Assembly: GCF_001689125.2 (NCBI RefSeq)
Contig: NZ_CP015405.2
Span: 1,765,001-1,829,000 of the forward strand
DNA: 64,000 nt
From: Blautia pseudococcoides
GTDB taxonomy: Bacteria > Bacillota > Clostridia > Lachnospirales > Lachnospiraceae
Reading direction: 5' to 3'
How positions within the stretch are numbered: position 1 is the stretch's first letter; each line of letters opens with the position of its first letter. Below, one piece after another: positions 55,638 through 63,670 of the stretch. A model generated the notes under the pieces. The model was not told the origin of the DNA and made no database searches. It saw only the letters and a program-made list of their open reading frames with translations. A program made the position numbers and the translations under genes.

Positions 55638-57293
55638 TTATCTGTTATTGATAGCTGTCACCAGCGCGTCGATGGATGCCCTGATGATATCAGAATCCAC
55701 ACCTGCTCCCCAGGCAAGGCTGCCGTCCGGTTTGCGGATACCCACATAGGCAATGGCCTTGGAACTGGAACTCTGCTCCAAAGCATGTTCCTGATAAGTT
55801 ATCAGATCATACTGGAAGCCGTATTCCTTCTTCAACGCGTTGCTGACTGCATTGAGACGTCCGTTTCCTGCTGCCTCTGTTGTCACTTCACACCCGTTAA
55901 AGCTGGATATCACCTGTGCGGTAATCCCCCCATCCTTCTGCTGGAAGTGAACACTGTAGATTTCCAGCGGGGATGTAACATTCTCAAATGTCTTTTTGAA
56001 CAGCTCAAATATCTGATCAGGCAGTAATTCTTTCTGTGTATGGTCTGAGACAGCCTTTGCTGTATATCCCATAGCTTCCCGCATCTTTGCCGGAAGATTC
56101 AATCCGTATTTTGTTTCCAGAATATAACCTACACCGCCTTTTCCAGACTGGCTGTTTATGCGGATAACATCTGCGTCATAGTTTCTTCCCACGTCTTTTG
56201 GGTCAATGGGGAGATACGGAACGGTCCAGTGTTCCGGTTTCTTTTCATCCAGCCAGTGCATGCCTTTTGCAATGGCATCCTGATGGGAACCAGAGAAAGC
56301 TGCAAATACCAGCGCGCCACAGTATGGGCTTCTCTCACTGATTTTCATGCCTGTGAATTCCTCGTATTTCTCACAGATCGCGCTCATATCGGTGAAGTCC
56401 AGGTTCGGCTCAACACCCTGGGAATACATATTGAGCGCCAAAGTAATGATATCCACATTACCGGTTCTCTCACCATTTCCAAAAAGTGTTCCCTCTATAC
56501 GGTCTGCGCCGGCCAGTAGTCCCATTTCAGAATCAGCCACGCCGCATCCTCTGTCGTTATGGGGATGAAGGGAAACAATAACATTTTCTCTGTACTTCAG
56601 GTTCTCACAGATATATTCTACCTGGCTCGCATATACATGGGGCATGGAATGTTCTACTGTCACAGGAAGGTTAATGATAGGTTTCCTGTCTGCGGTGGGC
56701 TGCCAGATATCCAGCACTGCATTGCACACTTCAAGTGCATATTCGGGTTCCGTTCCTGTAAAACTCTCCGGGCTGTACTCAAACCGGTAGTTTTCCCCTG
56801 CTTCCTCTGTAAGCTGTTTTAAAAGTTTCGCACCTTCCACTGCAATCTGCAGAATTTCTTCCTTTGATTTTTTGAACACCTGCTCACGCTGTGAAACGGA
56901 GGTGGAATTATATACATGGACAATTACATTCTTCGCACCTTTTACTGCATCGAATGTTTTCTTGATGATATGTTCTCTGGCCTGGGTCAAAACCTGAACC
57001 GTAACATCATCCGGAATCAGATCCTCCTCGATCAGCTTTCTGAGGAACGTATACTCTGTCTCAGAAGCTGCCGGAAATCCTACTTCTATCTCTTTAAATC
57101 CAATATCCACCAGAAGCTTGAAAAACTCTACTTTCTGTTCCAGATTCATGGGGATAACAAGTGCCTGGTTGCCGTCACGCAGGTCAACGCTGCACCATAC
57201 GGGAGCTTTGTCCACATACTCCTTTTCCGCCCACTTCATGCATGTTACCGGCGGCATGAAATACTGTCTCTTGTACTTACTGCAATTTTTCAT
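55638..57293 (-). CDS. leuA: 2-isopropylmalate synthase
   Basis: The 551-residue enzyme makes 2-isopropylmalate from 2-ketoisovalerate and acetyl-CoA, the first step to leucine. It shows SVDLRDGNQAL near 38, FPAASETEY, SLHPHNDRGCG (metal-binding HxH) near 230 and LFGNGERTGNVD, plus a C-terminal regulatory domain from about 430 that gives leucine feedback inhibition. It has the longer form (with a MPPVTCMKWAEKEYV opening) found in many clostridia. A T-box leader lies upstream. No leuBCD genes are in the window. Confidence 0.95.
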   Translation of the reverse strand: MKNCSKYKRQYFMPPVTCMKWAEKEYVDKAPVWCSVDLRDGNQALVIPMNLEQKVEFFKLLVDIGFKEIEVGFPAASETEYTFLRKLIEEDLIPDDVTVQVLTQAREHIIKKTFDAVKGAKNVIVHVYNSTSVSQREQVFKKSKEEILQIAVEGAKLLKQLTEEAGENYRFEYSPESFTGTEPEYALEVCNAVLDIWQPTADRKPIINLPVTVEHSMPHVYASQVEYICENLKYRENVIVSLHPHNDRGCGVADSEMGLLAGADRIEGTLFGNGERTGNVDIITLALNMYSQGVEPNLDFTDMSAICEKYEEFTGMKISERSPYCGALVFAAFSGSHQDAIAKGMHWLDEKKPEHWTVPYLPIDPKDVGRNYDADVIRINSQSGKGGVGYILETKYGLNLPAKMREAMGYTAKAVSDHTQKELLPDQIFELFKKTFENVTSPLEIYSVHFQQKDGGITAQVISSFNGCEVTTEAAGNGRLNAVSNALKKEYGFQYDLITYQEHALEQSSSSKAIAYVGIRKPDGSLAWGAGVDSDIIRASIDALVTAINNR

Positions 57294-57394
57294 TCTTTTT
57301 TCCTCCTGACTTTGTTTTGGATACCTATATCTAAGCTTTTATGACAGGCGGTATGCCCGGACCTCCAGGGATTTCTAAAACTGCCCAAAGGGTA

Positions 57395-57725
57395 TAAAAA
57401 AAGCCCCTCATCTTTATTACAATATGCTTGTAATAGAGACGAAAGACTACTGTCCTGCGCGGTACCACTCTACTTTATGAATATACTTCATACGCTTAAT
57501 AAGATACAGATATGTACACCTTATATCTTTCCCTTCTGATAACGGCAGGGTTCCGTCTGCATCTACTGTTTCCTTACGAAAGTTCGGGCAGCTGCTCCAA
57601 GGGCAGTTCCAGATTCTGCGTCTGCCGCTTCACACCAGCCAGCGGCTCTCTGAAATCCGATATGAATCTGTACTAATCCTTATCTTTGCATTTCTCATAT
57701 TCCAACAGCTTGTTGCTGTTGTGTT
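57395..57725 (-). promoter_or_regulatory. T-box leader of leuA
   Basis: The minus strand carries the T-box sequence AGAGTGGTACCGCGC (about 57458-57473) and, behind it, a terminator hairpin followed by seven T (57396-57435). In stem I an AGTA bulge, the stem CAGATTC/GAATCTG and GAACTG place CTG as the specifier codon (57604-57606 on plus as cag), that is leucine. Uncharged tRNA-Leu would allow read-through into leuA. Confidence 0.92.
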
Positions 57726-57731
57726 AAAGTT

Positions 57732-57760
57732 ACGATACCATTCCTTGCAGAAAAAGTCAA
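57732..57760 (-). promoter_or_regulatory. Sigma-A promoter of leuA leader
   Basis: TTGACT and TATCGT are separated by 17 bases on the minus strand. The -35 box touches the last codons of the upstream SGNH hydrolase gene. Confidence 0.7.
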
Positions 57761-58794
57761 GAGATAAACGCATGTATTTTTTCAACGACTTTCCTTGCTA
57801 TCCGGTAAAATCCCAAGTCGTTGGGATGAATCCCGTCCACAGTACAGCATTCCCTTGACTCCTCCCCAAACAGCTCTGCGCCATCCAGGAAGTTTACCTG
57901 AAATCCTTTTTCCCTGCACTTTAACACAGTTCCCTGTATAATCTGCTTGCGCTCCCTGCCCTGCATCTCTTCTGACTTAAATTCCGGGTTTGGCCTGGAC
58001 ATAACAAGCACGGGAAGCTTTGGTTTTCGGGAAAGAATACATTCCAGAAATGGTTCATGTGTTGCCTTCAAAAATGCAGCATCCGGAGCATTGTAGTCGT
58101 AATCATAGACCAGGCATTTTGCAGGCAGCTCAGATATATACCGGGCAATCGGTAAATCTCCTCTGGCATTGCCCGAAAATCCCAGGCAGTACATCTCAGC
58201 ATCCATCCACCTGGTCACAAGAGCCGGATATGCGTTGGAAGTTCTGGAGGCACAGCCGCCCTGTGTGATGGAAGAACCATAAAAGATGACCGGTTCCTTT
58301 ATTTTATGCTCTAATGGTTTCCCTATACAGGCGTTCTCTTTGACTCCAAGGTAAAATTCACGCACACCGTTATAGAGAGGCAGATATACGTCTATTTCTA
58401 CCTTTTCACCTGAAAGGGGAATTTCTCCCTTTACCGCACGTTCCCCTGGTTCTGCCCTGAAAGTAGCGGCGTAGCTGCCGTTTACAAACACATCCATACC
58501 TGCACTTCCGGTCAGGGGCATATGAGACATCATAAAATCCGGTTCCAGTAATTCCATACACAAACCCAGAATATTTGTATCTGTCTGAAAACGCAGAACA
58601 GCTCCGCTGGTGTGATGGGCAAGTGCTGTGAACTCCGGCCTGTCTATTTCTTTCAGCACAGCATCGGGAAGGCGCTTCCAGGTATTCGGCAGCACACCCT
58701 CAATCTCTGCCTCGGTATCTGTTATCTTCAGATAGGTTAATGATGCTTCTGACTGCACCTGTTTAAAATTGCTGTCCAAATCTTCTATCTTCAA
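57757..58794 (-). CDS. SGNH/GDSL-family hydrolase
   Basis: The 345 residues have an N-terminal beta-sandwich-like domain (about 1-165) and an SGNH hydrolase domain with the nucleophile in IFYGSSITQGGCAS near 178, the oxyanion residues in FSGNARGD, and the C-terminal Asp/His pair in VDGIHPNDLG near 322. There is no signal peptide, so it is cytoplasmic. It may remove acyl groups from sugars, which is common for proteins with this two-domain layout; the substrate is not known. Confidence 0.85.
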   Translation of the reverse strand: MKIEDLDSNFKQVQSEASLTYLKITDTEAEIEGVLPNTWKRLPDAVLKEIDRPEFTALAHHTSGAVLRFQTDTNILGLCMELLEPDFMMSHMPLTGSAGMDVFVNGSYAATFRAEPGERAVKGEIPLSGEKVEIDVYLPLYNGVREFYLGVKENACIGKPLEHKIKEPVIFYGSSITQGGCASRTSNAYPALVTRWMDAEMYCLGFSGNARGDLPIARYISELPAKCLVYDYDYNAPDAAFLKATHEPFLECILSRKPKLPVLVMSRPNPEFKSEEMQGRERKQIIQGTVLKCREKGFQVNFLDGAELFGEESRECCTVDGIHPNDLGFYRIARKVVEKIHAFIS

Positions 58795-58831
58795 TAGTTT
58801 CTCCTCCCGCTGTATCCTTTAAATAATAATG

Positions 58832-58860
58832 CTTTCTTTTTCAAATGCATTTGTTATAAT
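58832..58860 (+). promoter_or_regulatory. Probable promoter of the PNPOx-like gene
   Basis: A perfect TATAAT at 58855 lies 50 bases before the ATG; the -35 region (CTTTCT, 17 bases away) is poor, so an activator may be needed. Confidence 0.5.
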
Positions 58861-58909
58861 ACTAGTATAGGGGCAAAAAAATGTCAATCTTACAAAGGAG
58901 GTCTGTTAT

Positions 58910-59302
58910 ATGCAGGAAATTTATGATTTTCTAAAGAAATGCGGGACTTATTTTCTGGCAACCACAGAGGGCAGCCAGCCAAGGGTTCGTCCTTTTGGAA
59001 CTGTGGACATATTTGAAGGCAGACTTTACATCCAGACTGGTAAAGTAAAAGATGTCTCCAAACAAATGCAATCAAATCCCCAAATTGAAATCTGCGCATG
59101 TGACGGCGGACACTGGCTGCGGATCACGGCTGCTGCAGTACTGGATGACAGAGTGGAAGCACAAAAGCATATGCTGGACGGTTACCCTGACTTACAGTCC
59201 ATGTATAAGCCAGGCGACGGAAATACACAGGTGTTCTATCTGAAAGATGCTGTGGCTACGTTTGCCTCATTTACGGATGAGCCAAGGGTGATCCATTTCT
59301 AA
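58910..59302 (+). CDS. Pyridoxamine 5'-phosphate oxidase-like flavoprotein
   Basis: The 130 residues form one split-barrel domain: YFLATTEGSQPRVRPFG near 15-31, LYIQTGKVKDVSKQM and a C-terminal strand ending EPRVIHF. Such small proteins bind FMN or F420 and usually reduce or oxidise unknown substrates; true PdxH is longer. AAAGGAGG lies before the ATG. It is the first of the plus-strand genes in this part of the window. Confidence 0.85.
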   Translation: MQEIYDFLKKCGTYFLATTEGSQPRVRPFGTVDIFEGRLYIQTGKVKDVSKQMQSNPQIEICACDGGHWLRITAAAVLDDRVEAQKHMLDGYPDLQSMYKPGDGNTQVFYLKDAVATFASFTDEPRVIHF

Positions 59303-59338
59303 GATGGTTATCCGCATTTTTGTATTATTCAGATTGGA

Positions 59339-59365
59339 GGACTGCAGATGGGGAATCTGCGGTCC
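59339..59365 (+). terminator. Terminator hairpin behind PNPOx-like gene
   Basis: GGACTGCAGAT and ATCTGCGGTCC pair around a five-base loop and are followed by TTTG on the plus strand. Confidence 0.55.
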
Positions 59366-59486
59366 TTTGTCCAGGAAACTGAAGGGGTAACTGTTCTGTA
59401 ACAGCCCAGAAAGCCCTGGCAAAATGTGCAGTTTTTCCCTTAAATACAATGTGAATAAAAAAAATAAACTTTTTTTCTATTTTTTC

Positions 59487-59514
59487 TTGCATTTTCCAAA
59501 AATTCTGTTATAAT
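59487..59514 (+). promoter_or_regulatory. Promoter of tRNA-Pro
   Basis: TTGCAT and TATAAT are separated by 16 bases, 12 bases before the mature tRNA starts. Confidence 0.75.
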
Positions 59515-59525
59515 TAATAATCGTT

Positions 59526-59600
59526 ACGGGGTATGGCGTAGCTTGGTAGCGCGCACGGCTGGGGGCCGTGAGGTCGCAGGTTCAAATCCTGTTGCCCCGA
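59526..59600 (+). tRNA. tRNA-Pro (anticodon GGG)
   Basis: A full cloverleaf is visible: acceptor stem CGGGGTA/TGCCCCG, D-arm with GTAGCTTGGTAGC, anticodon stem CACGG/CCGTG with loop CTGGGGG (anticodon GGG at 59560-59562), T-arm with GGTTCAAATCC, discriminator A. CCA is not encoded. A hairpin terminator follows. Confidence 0.93.
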
Positions 59601-59610
59601 TTAAAAAGTG

Positions 59611-59651
59611 AATGCTGGAGGTCGCAGTTATGCGGCCATCCAGCATTTTTT
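59611..59651 (+). terminator. Rho-independent terminator of tRNA-Pro
   Basis: AATGCTGGA and TCCAGCATT form the stem, extended by an inner GTCGCA/TGCGGC-like stem, followed by TTTTTT on the plus strand. Confidence 0.85.
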
Positions 59652-59696
59652 GTGCTATACCTTAACGGTTTCTTTGAAGCTGCCTGAAGACGCCTA

Positions 59697-60410
59697 TCAT
59701 AAATCAGTTTGTATATTGTACAGCATAAAATCAAGGACAGCAGCTTGCCAGCCCTTGATTTCTTCGTTCCTTTGCCTGTTTTGAGGATTTGCATAAAACT
59801 GCATCCCGTAGGAAAAATGCCCCTCCAAAAATGGCTCTACGAACTCAAATGTCCCGCCAATGGGGTAAATCACATAACTCCCGCCCGGTGCCAGGGAATC
59901 AATCACTCGGCGGTATTCCTTTTTAACAGCTTCCGGTGAAACGCCCGGCACGTCCAGAACATTCATGTTGTCAAAACCGCCGCAAAATGTTATTTTATCT
60001 CCGTATTTCCTCTTTAGTTCCGGTGTATTTTTATTACATGCCTGAAAGGTATCAATAGCGTCACAGCCAATTTCCACCAAATGGGGAACAATCGGCTCAA
60101 TAAAGCCGCAGCTGTGATGCTGATAGAGCATTCCCGCATTGTGGCAGACCTCCACTATTCTTGTCAGTTCCGGTTTGATCAGACTACGCCATAGATCCGG
60201 GGACATGAACATGCGGTCATTACTGTCATAGTCATCATGTGCATTCAGAATATCTATATCATAATATTTTCCTATTTTCTTAAAGTATTCTATCTTCCAA
60301 TCTGCCATAGCATGGAAAAAATCTTTGCAGGATTCGGGATGCTCAATCAGTGCCATCAGCGCATTATGATTCAGACAAAAACTTATTGCGGAACAAGTCC
60401 GGATTTCACA
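59697..60410 (-). pseudogene. Uroporphyrinogen decarboxylase-family protein, 5'-truncated
   Basis: About 235 residues read as the C-terminal half of a URO-D/MtaA-like methyltransferase: ALMALIEHPESCKDF, IDILNAHDDYDSNDRMF, YQHHSCGFIEPIVPHLVEIG and ITFCGGFDNMNVL. The frame is open up to 60683, but the upstream residues no longer fit the family, and the barrel's N-terminal half is lacking. These proteins move methyl groups between corrinoid proteins and cofactors. It sits directly behind the tRNA-Pro gene on the opposite strand. A functional shorter protein is unlikely but not excluded. Confidence 0.6.
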
Positions 60411-60618
60411 GATATACTGAGCCTTCAGGAATATTTCAAAGTGGCTGAAATATCTACTGCCTATGGTGATAAAACCCCCGGCTGCATCAATGCCTTTGAA
60501 TCCTGCTCTCCTACCGGTTTGAATAGGGTGTACAGCGGCCTTGAAGGTCATCAAAGGAGGATTTTGATTTAACACCTTACGGTGGTTCCTGCATAATAAT
60601 AAACCAGAGGTGATAAAT

Positions 60619-60798
60619 ATGAATTCCTGTGAACTTGTTGCTTTTGTATCTTCCGTAGCCTGTGCTCTTTCCAACAACTGCACGGAGGACGAATTAGCTA
60701 TTATGGCTGCTGTTTTTTCTCAGCTTGGCGATACACTGGACACAATCCTTGTCCACAAAGAAATCTGCTGCAGCGATAAAATAAAGAAAACGGATTAG
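60619..60798 (+). CDS. DUF6774-type small protein
   Basis: The 59 residues MNSCELVAFVSSVACAL, then TEDELAIMAAVFSQLGDTL follow the DUF6774 pattern, common in Lachnospiraceae and of unknown function. It has four cysteines. AGAGGTGATAAAT lies before the ATG. The start at 60610 is less likely because it precedes that spacing. Confidence 0.75.
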   Translation: MNSCELVAFVSSVACALSNNCTEDELAIMAAVFSQLGDTLDTILVHKEICCSDKIKKTD

Positions 60799-60876
60799 CG
60801 CTCAAACAGTTCTCATAAGTGGTTATAAAACTGCATAGTATTAAGTAATTGCCGGTATATGGGGTACATTACGGAC

Positions 60877-61353
60877 ATGAACAAAAATAACAGAAGCGCT
60901 TTGGTGATTTCCATTCTTCTTCCACTCGCCATTGGGTCTTTGTCCACACTGATCAGCGGAAACAGGTCCATGTATTTTTTGATAAATAAGCCTGCTCTAA
61001 GTCCTCCGGCTTTTATTTTTCCAATAGTATGGTCAATACTTTATATTTTGATGGGCATATCTTCCTATATCGTTTATGAATCAAATTCATCGGGTAAATC
61101 CAGTGCTCTTAAAACGTATGCCATACAATTGCTTTTTAACTTCTTCTGGAGCATCATTTTCTTTGGCTTATCGCAATACTTCTTTGCATTTTTATGGCTG
61201 CTGGCGTTGATCATACTTATTGCTGTTATGATTTATCAGTTCTATAAGATCAGCCCTGTTGCTGCCTATTTACAAATACCTTATTTTATCTGGTGTATAT
61301 TTGCGGCATATCTAAATTTTATGATATATATTATGAATAAATCAGCGGGGTAA
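60877..61353 (+). CDS. TspO/MBR-family membrane protein
   Basis: The 158 residues span five membrane segments with the family motifs NKPALSPPAFIFPIVWSILYILMG (about 35-58), FNFFWSIIFFGL and a C-terminal IPYFIWCIFAAYLNF. TspO proteins bind tetrapyrroles and act in stress and tetrapyrrole regulation. A longer start at 60859 exists; neither has a strong ribosome site. It precedes the DUF3298-type gene by 2 bases. Confidence 0.9.
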   Translation: MNKNNRSALVISILLPLAIGSLSTLISGNRSMYFLINKPALSPPAFIFPIVWSILYILMGISSYIVYESNSSGKSSALKTYAIQLLFNFFWSIIFFGLSQYFFAFLWLLALIILIAVMIYQFYKISPVAAYLQIPYFIWCIFAAYLNFMIYIMNKSAG

Positions 61354-61355
61354 TC

Positions 61356-61997
61356 ATGATGCAGACAATCACTACAAATACCTTAACCGATACCATGTAC
61401 TATAAAGAGATACCGGTATTCACATATAAGATCAATTATCCTTCCTTTACCACAACATGCAGTGATGCCAGTGAATCCATAAACCATCATTATGCCCAAC
61501 TGGCACAGAAAACCGAAGAATACGGCAGAAAAGTGCTCTACGCACAGGCAGCAGCAGACGCAGAATACCCCCAAAGCCCCCGGCCATTTCCCATTTACAC
61601 TCTCGATGTTGTTTATCAGATCACTTATAATGCAGGATGCATCGTCAGTTTATATATGGATACATATACCTATGCGGGCGGAGCGCACGGCCAAACAATA
61701 CGCACTTCCGACACCTGGGACTTTAACACAGGAAAATCATTGCGTCTCACAGACTTCTATCCTCTTACCCCTGTCTCATTGTATCAGCTTCAAAAATCTA
61801 TGGAGGGACAGGTTGCAGAAAGACTAAAGGCAAATCCAGGTATATATTTTGAAGATTATAGAGCGCTTCTGCAAGATACCTTTAACGTGAATAGTTTTTA
61901 TATACAGCCAGGAATGATGGTCATCTATTATCAGCAGTATGATATCGCGCCTTATTCTACGGGATTGCCTGAATTTTATATTCCGGTTAGTTTTTAA
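61356..61997 (+). CDS. DUF4163/DUF3298-domain protein
   Basis: The 213 residues show the DUF4163 part (about 15-95: YKINYPSF, DASESINHHYAQ) and the DUF3298 part (about 100-213: YTYAGGAHGQT, DFNTGKSLRLTDFY, YYQQYDIAPYSTG). The same pair occurs in RsiV-type anti-sigma factors and PdaC. Here there is neither signal peptide nor membrane segment, so the location is unclear. It is cotranscribed with tspO. Confidence 0.82.
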   Translation: MMQTITTNTLTDTMYYKEIPVFTYKINYPSFTTTCSDASESINHHYAQLAQKTEEYGRKVLYAQAAADAEYPQSPRPFPIYTLDVVYQITYNAGCIVSLYMDTYTYAGGAHGQTIRTSDTWDFNTGKSLRLTDFYPLTPVSLYQLQKSMEGQVAERLKANPGIYFEDYRALLQDTFNVNSFYIQPGMMVIYYQQYDIAPYSTGLPEFYIPVSF

Positions 61998-62012
61998 CTA
62001 CTAATGAATGGC

Positions 62013-62260
62013 TTACCTGGCTTTTCCTGTTAGCTTCCCACCCTGTAACCGGATGATTCGCTGGCAGCACCCAGCTACTAAAGGATTATGTGTGACAATA
62101 ATTACCGCCATTCAATTTTCTTAAGACGCAGGAATAATCCTATGATTTTCCCGGTAGTCTGAGTATCTAACGCGCCTGAGGACTTATCCTACAGCAGAAT
62201 ATCAGGTGAATTTATAATTGACCGGGCGATTTATTGCAACAATTTCCTCTTCTGACTTCT
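62013..62260 (-). pseudogene. Relic of an ABC transporter ATPase (MacB/LolD-like)
   Basis: On the minus strand, pieces in two frames read INSPDILL (stop codon in place of the Ala of Walker B), SGALDTQTTGKIIGLFLRLKK, and VIIVTHNPLVAG with RIIRLQGGKLTGKAR before a TAA. Together they match the Walker B, D-loop and switch-His end of a MacB-type ATPase. It has one nonsense codon and one frameshift, and the Walker A half is absent. Confidence 0.65.
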
Positions 62261-62381
62261 CATTTATGCACCTTGATTTATAATTTAATGGCTTTATTTC
62301 CAAAGGTTTTCTATTATATAGATGGCCCAATAAATTTTTCATAGATATAAAGTTTTTTAACATCCATATTTTTTAATAACA

Positions 62382-62416
62382 ATAGGGTAGTTGAGAAATT
62401 TTCTCAACTACCCTAT
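62382..62416 (-). terminator. Perfect inverted repeat behind the secreted-protein gene
   Basis: ATAGGGTAGTTGAGAAA pairs perfectly with its reverse complement, leaving almost no loop. It lies 14 bases behind the stop codon at 62430. The T tract is weak, but position and stability suggest a terminator. Confidence 0.6.
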
Positions 62417-62429
62417 CTCTTTATCTGTT

Positions 62430-62903
62430 CTAATATAAAGAACCATTAACACTGCAGGAAAGATTGACAGTCTCATTTACTCTTTCAACAACTGCATTAC
62501 CAAAATAATGTGTTCCTGTCGCTTTGGCTGTTGCAATATTACCGCTATAGCTTGAAGAACGATTAGAAATCCCCCAGTAACTACTATAAGAATCTGCAGA
62601 TACAGAAGCACCAGTACACCTAACACTACTGCCTGTGTATGTAAACGATCCTGTTACTTTTACATACCATAAAGCAACATCATCGCTATTATAATATGTC
62701 GAAGTTTTTGAACCTGATTTTGAATTACTGGCATATGATGCAATTGGAGATTCAGAAATGACGGTTTCTATATAATCACCATTTTCTAAATACTGTCTTT
62801 CCACGTTAACAGTATCCACAGGTGCTGCAGAAACCAAAAGTGCTTGCGAACAAAGCAACATTACACCTAGCATAATTCCTAAAACCTTTTTAATTTTACT
62901 CAT
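62430..62903 (-). CDS. Secreted Ser/Tyr-rich protein
   Basis: Starting at MSKIKKVLG (GAGGAGGAAAA in front) the protein has 157 residues with a signal peptide (residues 4-27, likely cut after VSAA). The mature part is rich in Ser, Thr and Tyr with many short strands (SYASNSKSGSKTSTYYNSDD, CTGASVSADSYSSYW). I recognise no family. It is the last gene of a three-gene operon with a membrane protein and a PadR regulator. A bacteriocin-like or surface role is a guess. Confidence 0.65.
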   Translation of the reverse strand: MSKIKKVLGIMLGVMLLCSQALLVSAAPVDTVNVERQYLENGDYIETVISESPIASYASNSKSGSKTSTYYNSDDVALWYVKVTGSFTYTGSSVRCTGASVSADSYSSYWGISNRSSSYSGNIATAKATGTHYFGNAVVERVNETVNLSCSVNGSLY

Positions 62904-63303
62904 TAATATTTTCCTCCTCGACAAAAATTATTTTTTTATTAATTGTAGCGTTTGTACTCTCTTTATATATCCTATAATAAAACAAGCCCCAGATAAGACA
63001 ACTGCAAATGCAAGCAACTATTATCCCGACTTTCATCCATTCCCTGAAATGTTTTTTATTAATACTAGATATAAGATAATCTTCATCTTTTGATTCAACA
63101 TACTCGCAAAAGGTCTCTTCTGGTGATCCAAACTCTTCAATCAATCCCTCGTATGTACATCCCGGATGTTCTTTAACGTATTGAAACAAATTAAACCTAA
63201 AATCCTTCAAAAATTTTCCGTCCATATAATTAATATTCAAAAATAATTCTCGAAGTATTTTATAGTACTTCTGCGCACAATTATTCCTTTGTAATGACGC
63301 CAT
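62896..63303 (-). CDS. Single-pass membrane protein, DUF1700/DUF6120-like
   Basis: With the start at MASLQRNN the protein has about 135 residues: a cytoplasmic part with a region resembling the DUF1700/DUF6120 helical domain (YVKEHPGCTYEGLIEEFGSPEE, about 40-62) and one membrane segment (KVGIIVACICSCLIWGLFYY, about 90-110). Proteins of this kind regularly follow PadR regulators. The start lies 1-2 bases behind the padR stop codon. The stop codon overlaps the secreted-protein start. Confidence 0.7.
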   Translation of the reverse strand: MASLQRNNCAQKYYKILRELFLNINYMDGKFLKDFRFNLFQYVKEHPGCTYEGLIEEFGSPEETFCEYVESKDEDYLISSINKKHFREWMKVGIIVACICSCLIWGLFYYRIYKESTNATINKKIIFVEEENINE

Positions 63304-63304
63304 A

Positions 63305-63670
63305 TTAAATAATATCCCTTTGCTCCAATTTTTCTTCACCTGCATAAGCCAAAACAACCTTTACTGCCTCTGTAAATTCAGCATAATCTATCATCAATCG
63401 ATTCAATTCTTCCTTACCCGCATTCTCTAAATGATAATATATGCGTTCCGGACGGTCTCCCACCCTGCGTCTGTAGTCGGATACACATCCTTTCTTTTCT
63501 AATTTATTAAGCGCAGTATACATAGACCCTTCAGCCACTACTATTACTCCATCAGATAACTTCTTCATAGTCTGGGAAATCTGGTAACCATAGCAATCTC
63601 CTTCAGATATGATTTTAAGAAGCAATAACTCCATTACACCTTTTCTAAAGTTGTCACTGTTTCCCATCAT
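63305..63670 (-). CDS. PadR-family transcription regulator
   Basis: From MMGNSDNFRKGVMELLLLKI (GAGGGTGAT in front) the protein has about 121 residues: a winged helix with YGYQISQTMKKLSDG and EGSMYTALNKLEKKGCV, then a C-terminal dimer helix. PadR proteins usually repress their own operon and are released by small molecules or membrane stress. The upstream frame to 63772 has no ribosome site and is not used. 63671-64000 is AT-rich and shows no further gene; it presumably holds the operon promoter. Confidence 0.88.
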   Translation of the reverse strand: MMGNSDNFRKGVMELLLLKIISEGDCYGYQISQTMKKLSDGVIVVAEGSMYTALNKLEKKGCVSDYRRRVGDRPERIYYHLENAGKEELNRLMIDYAEFTEAVKVVLAYAGEEKLEQRDII

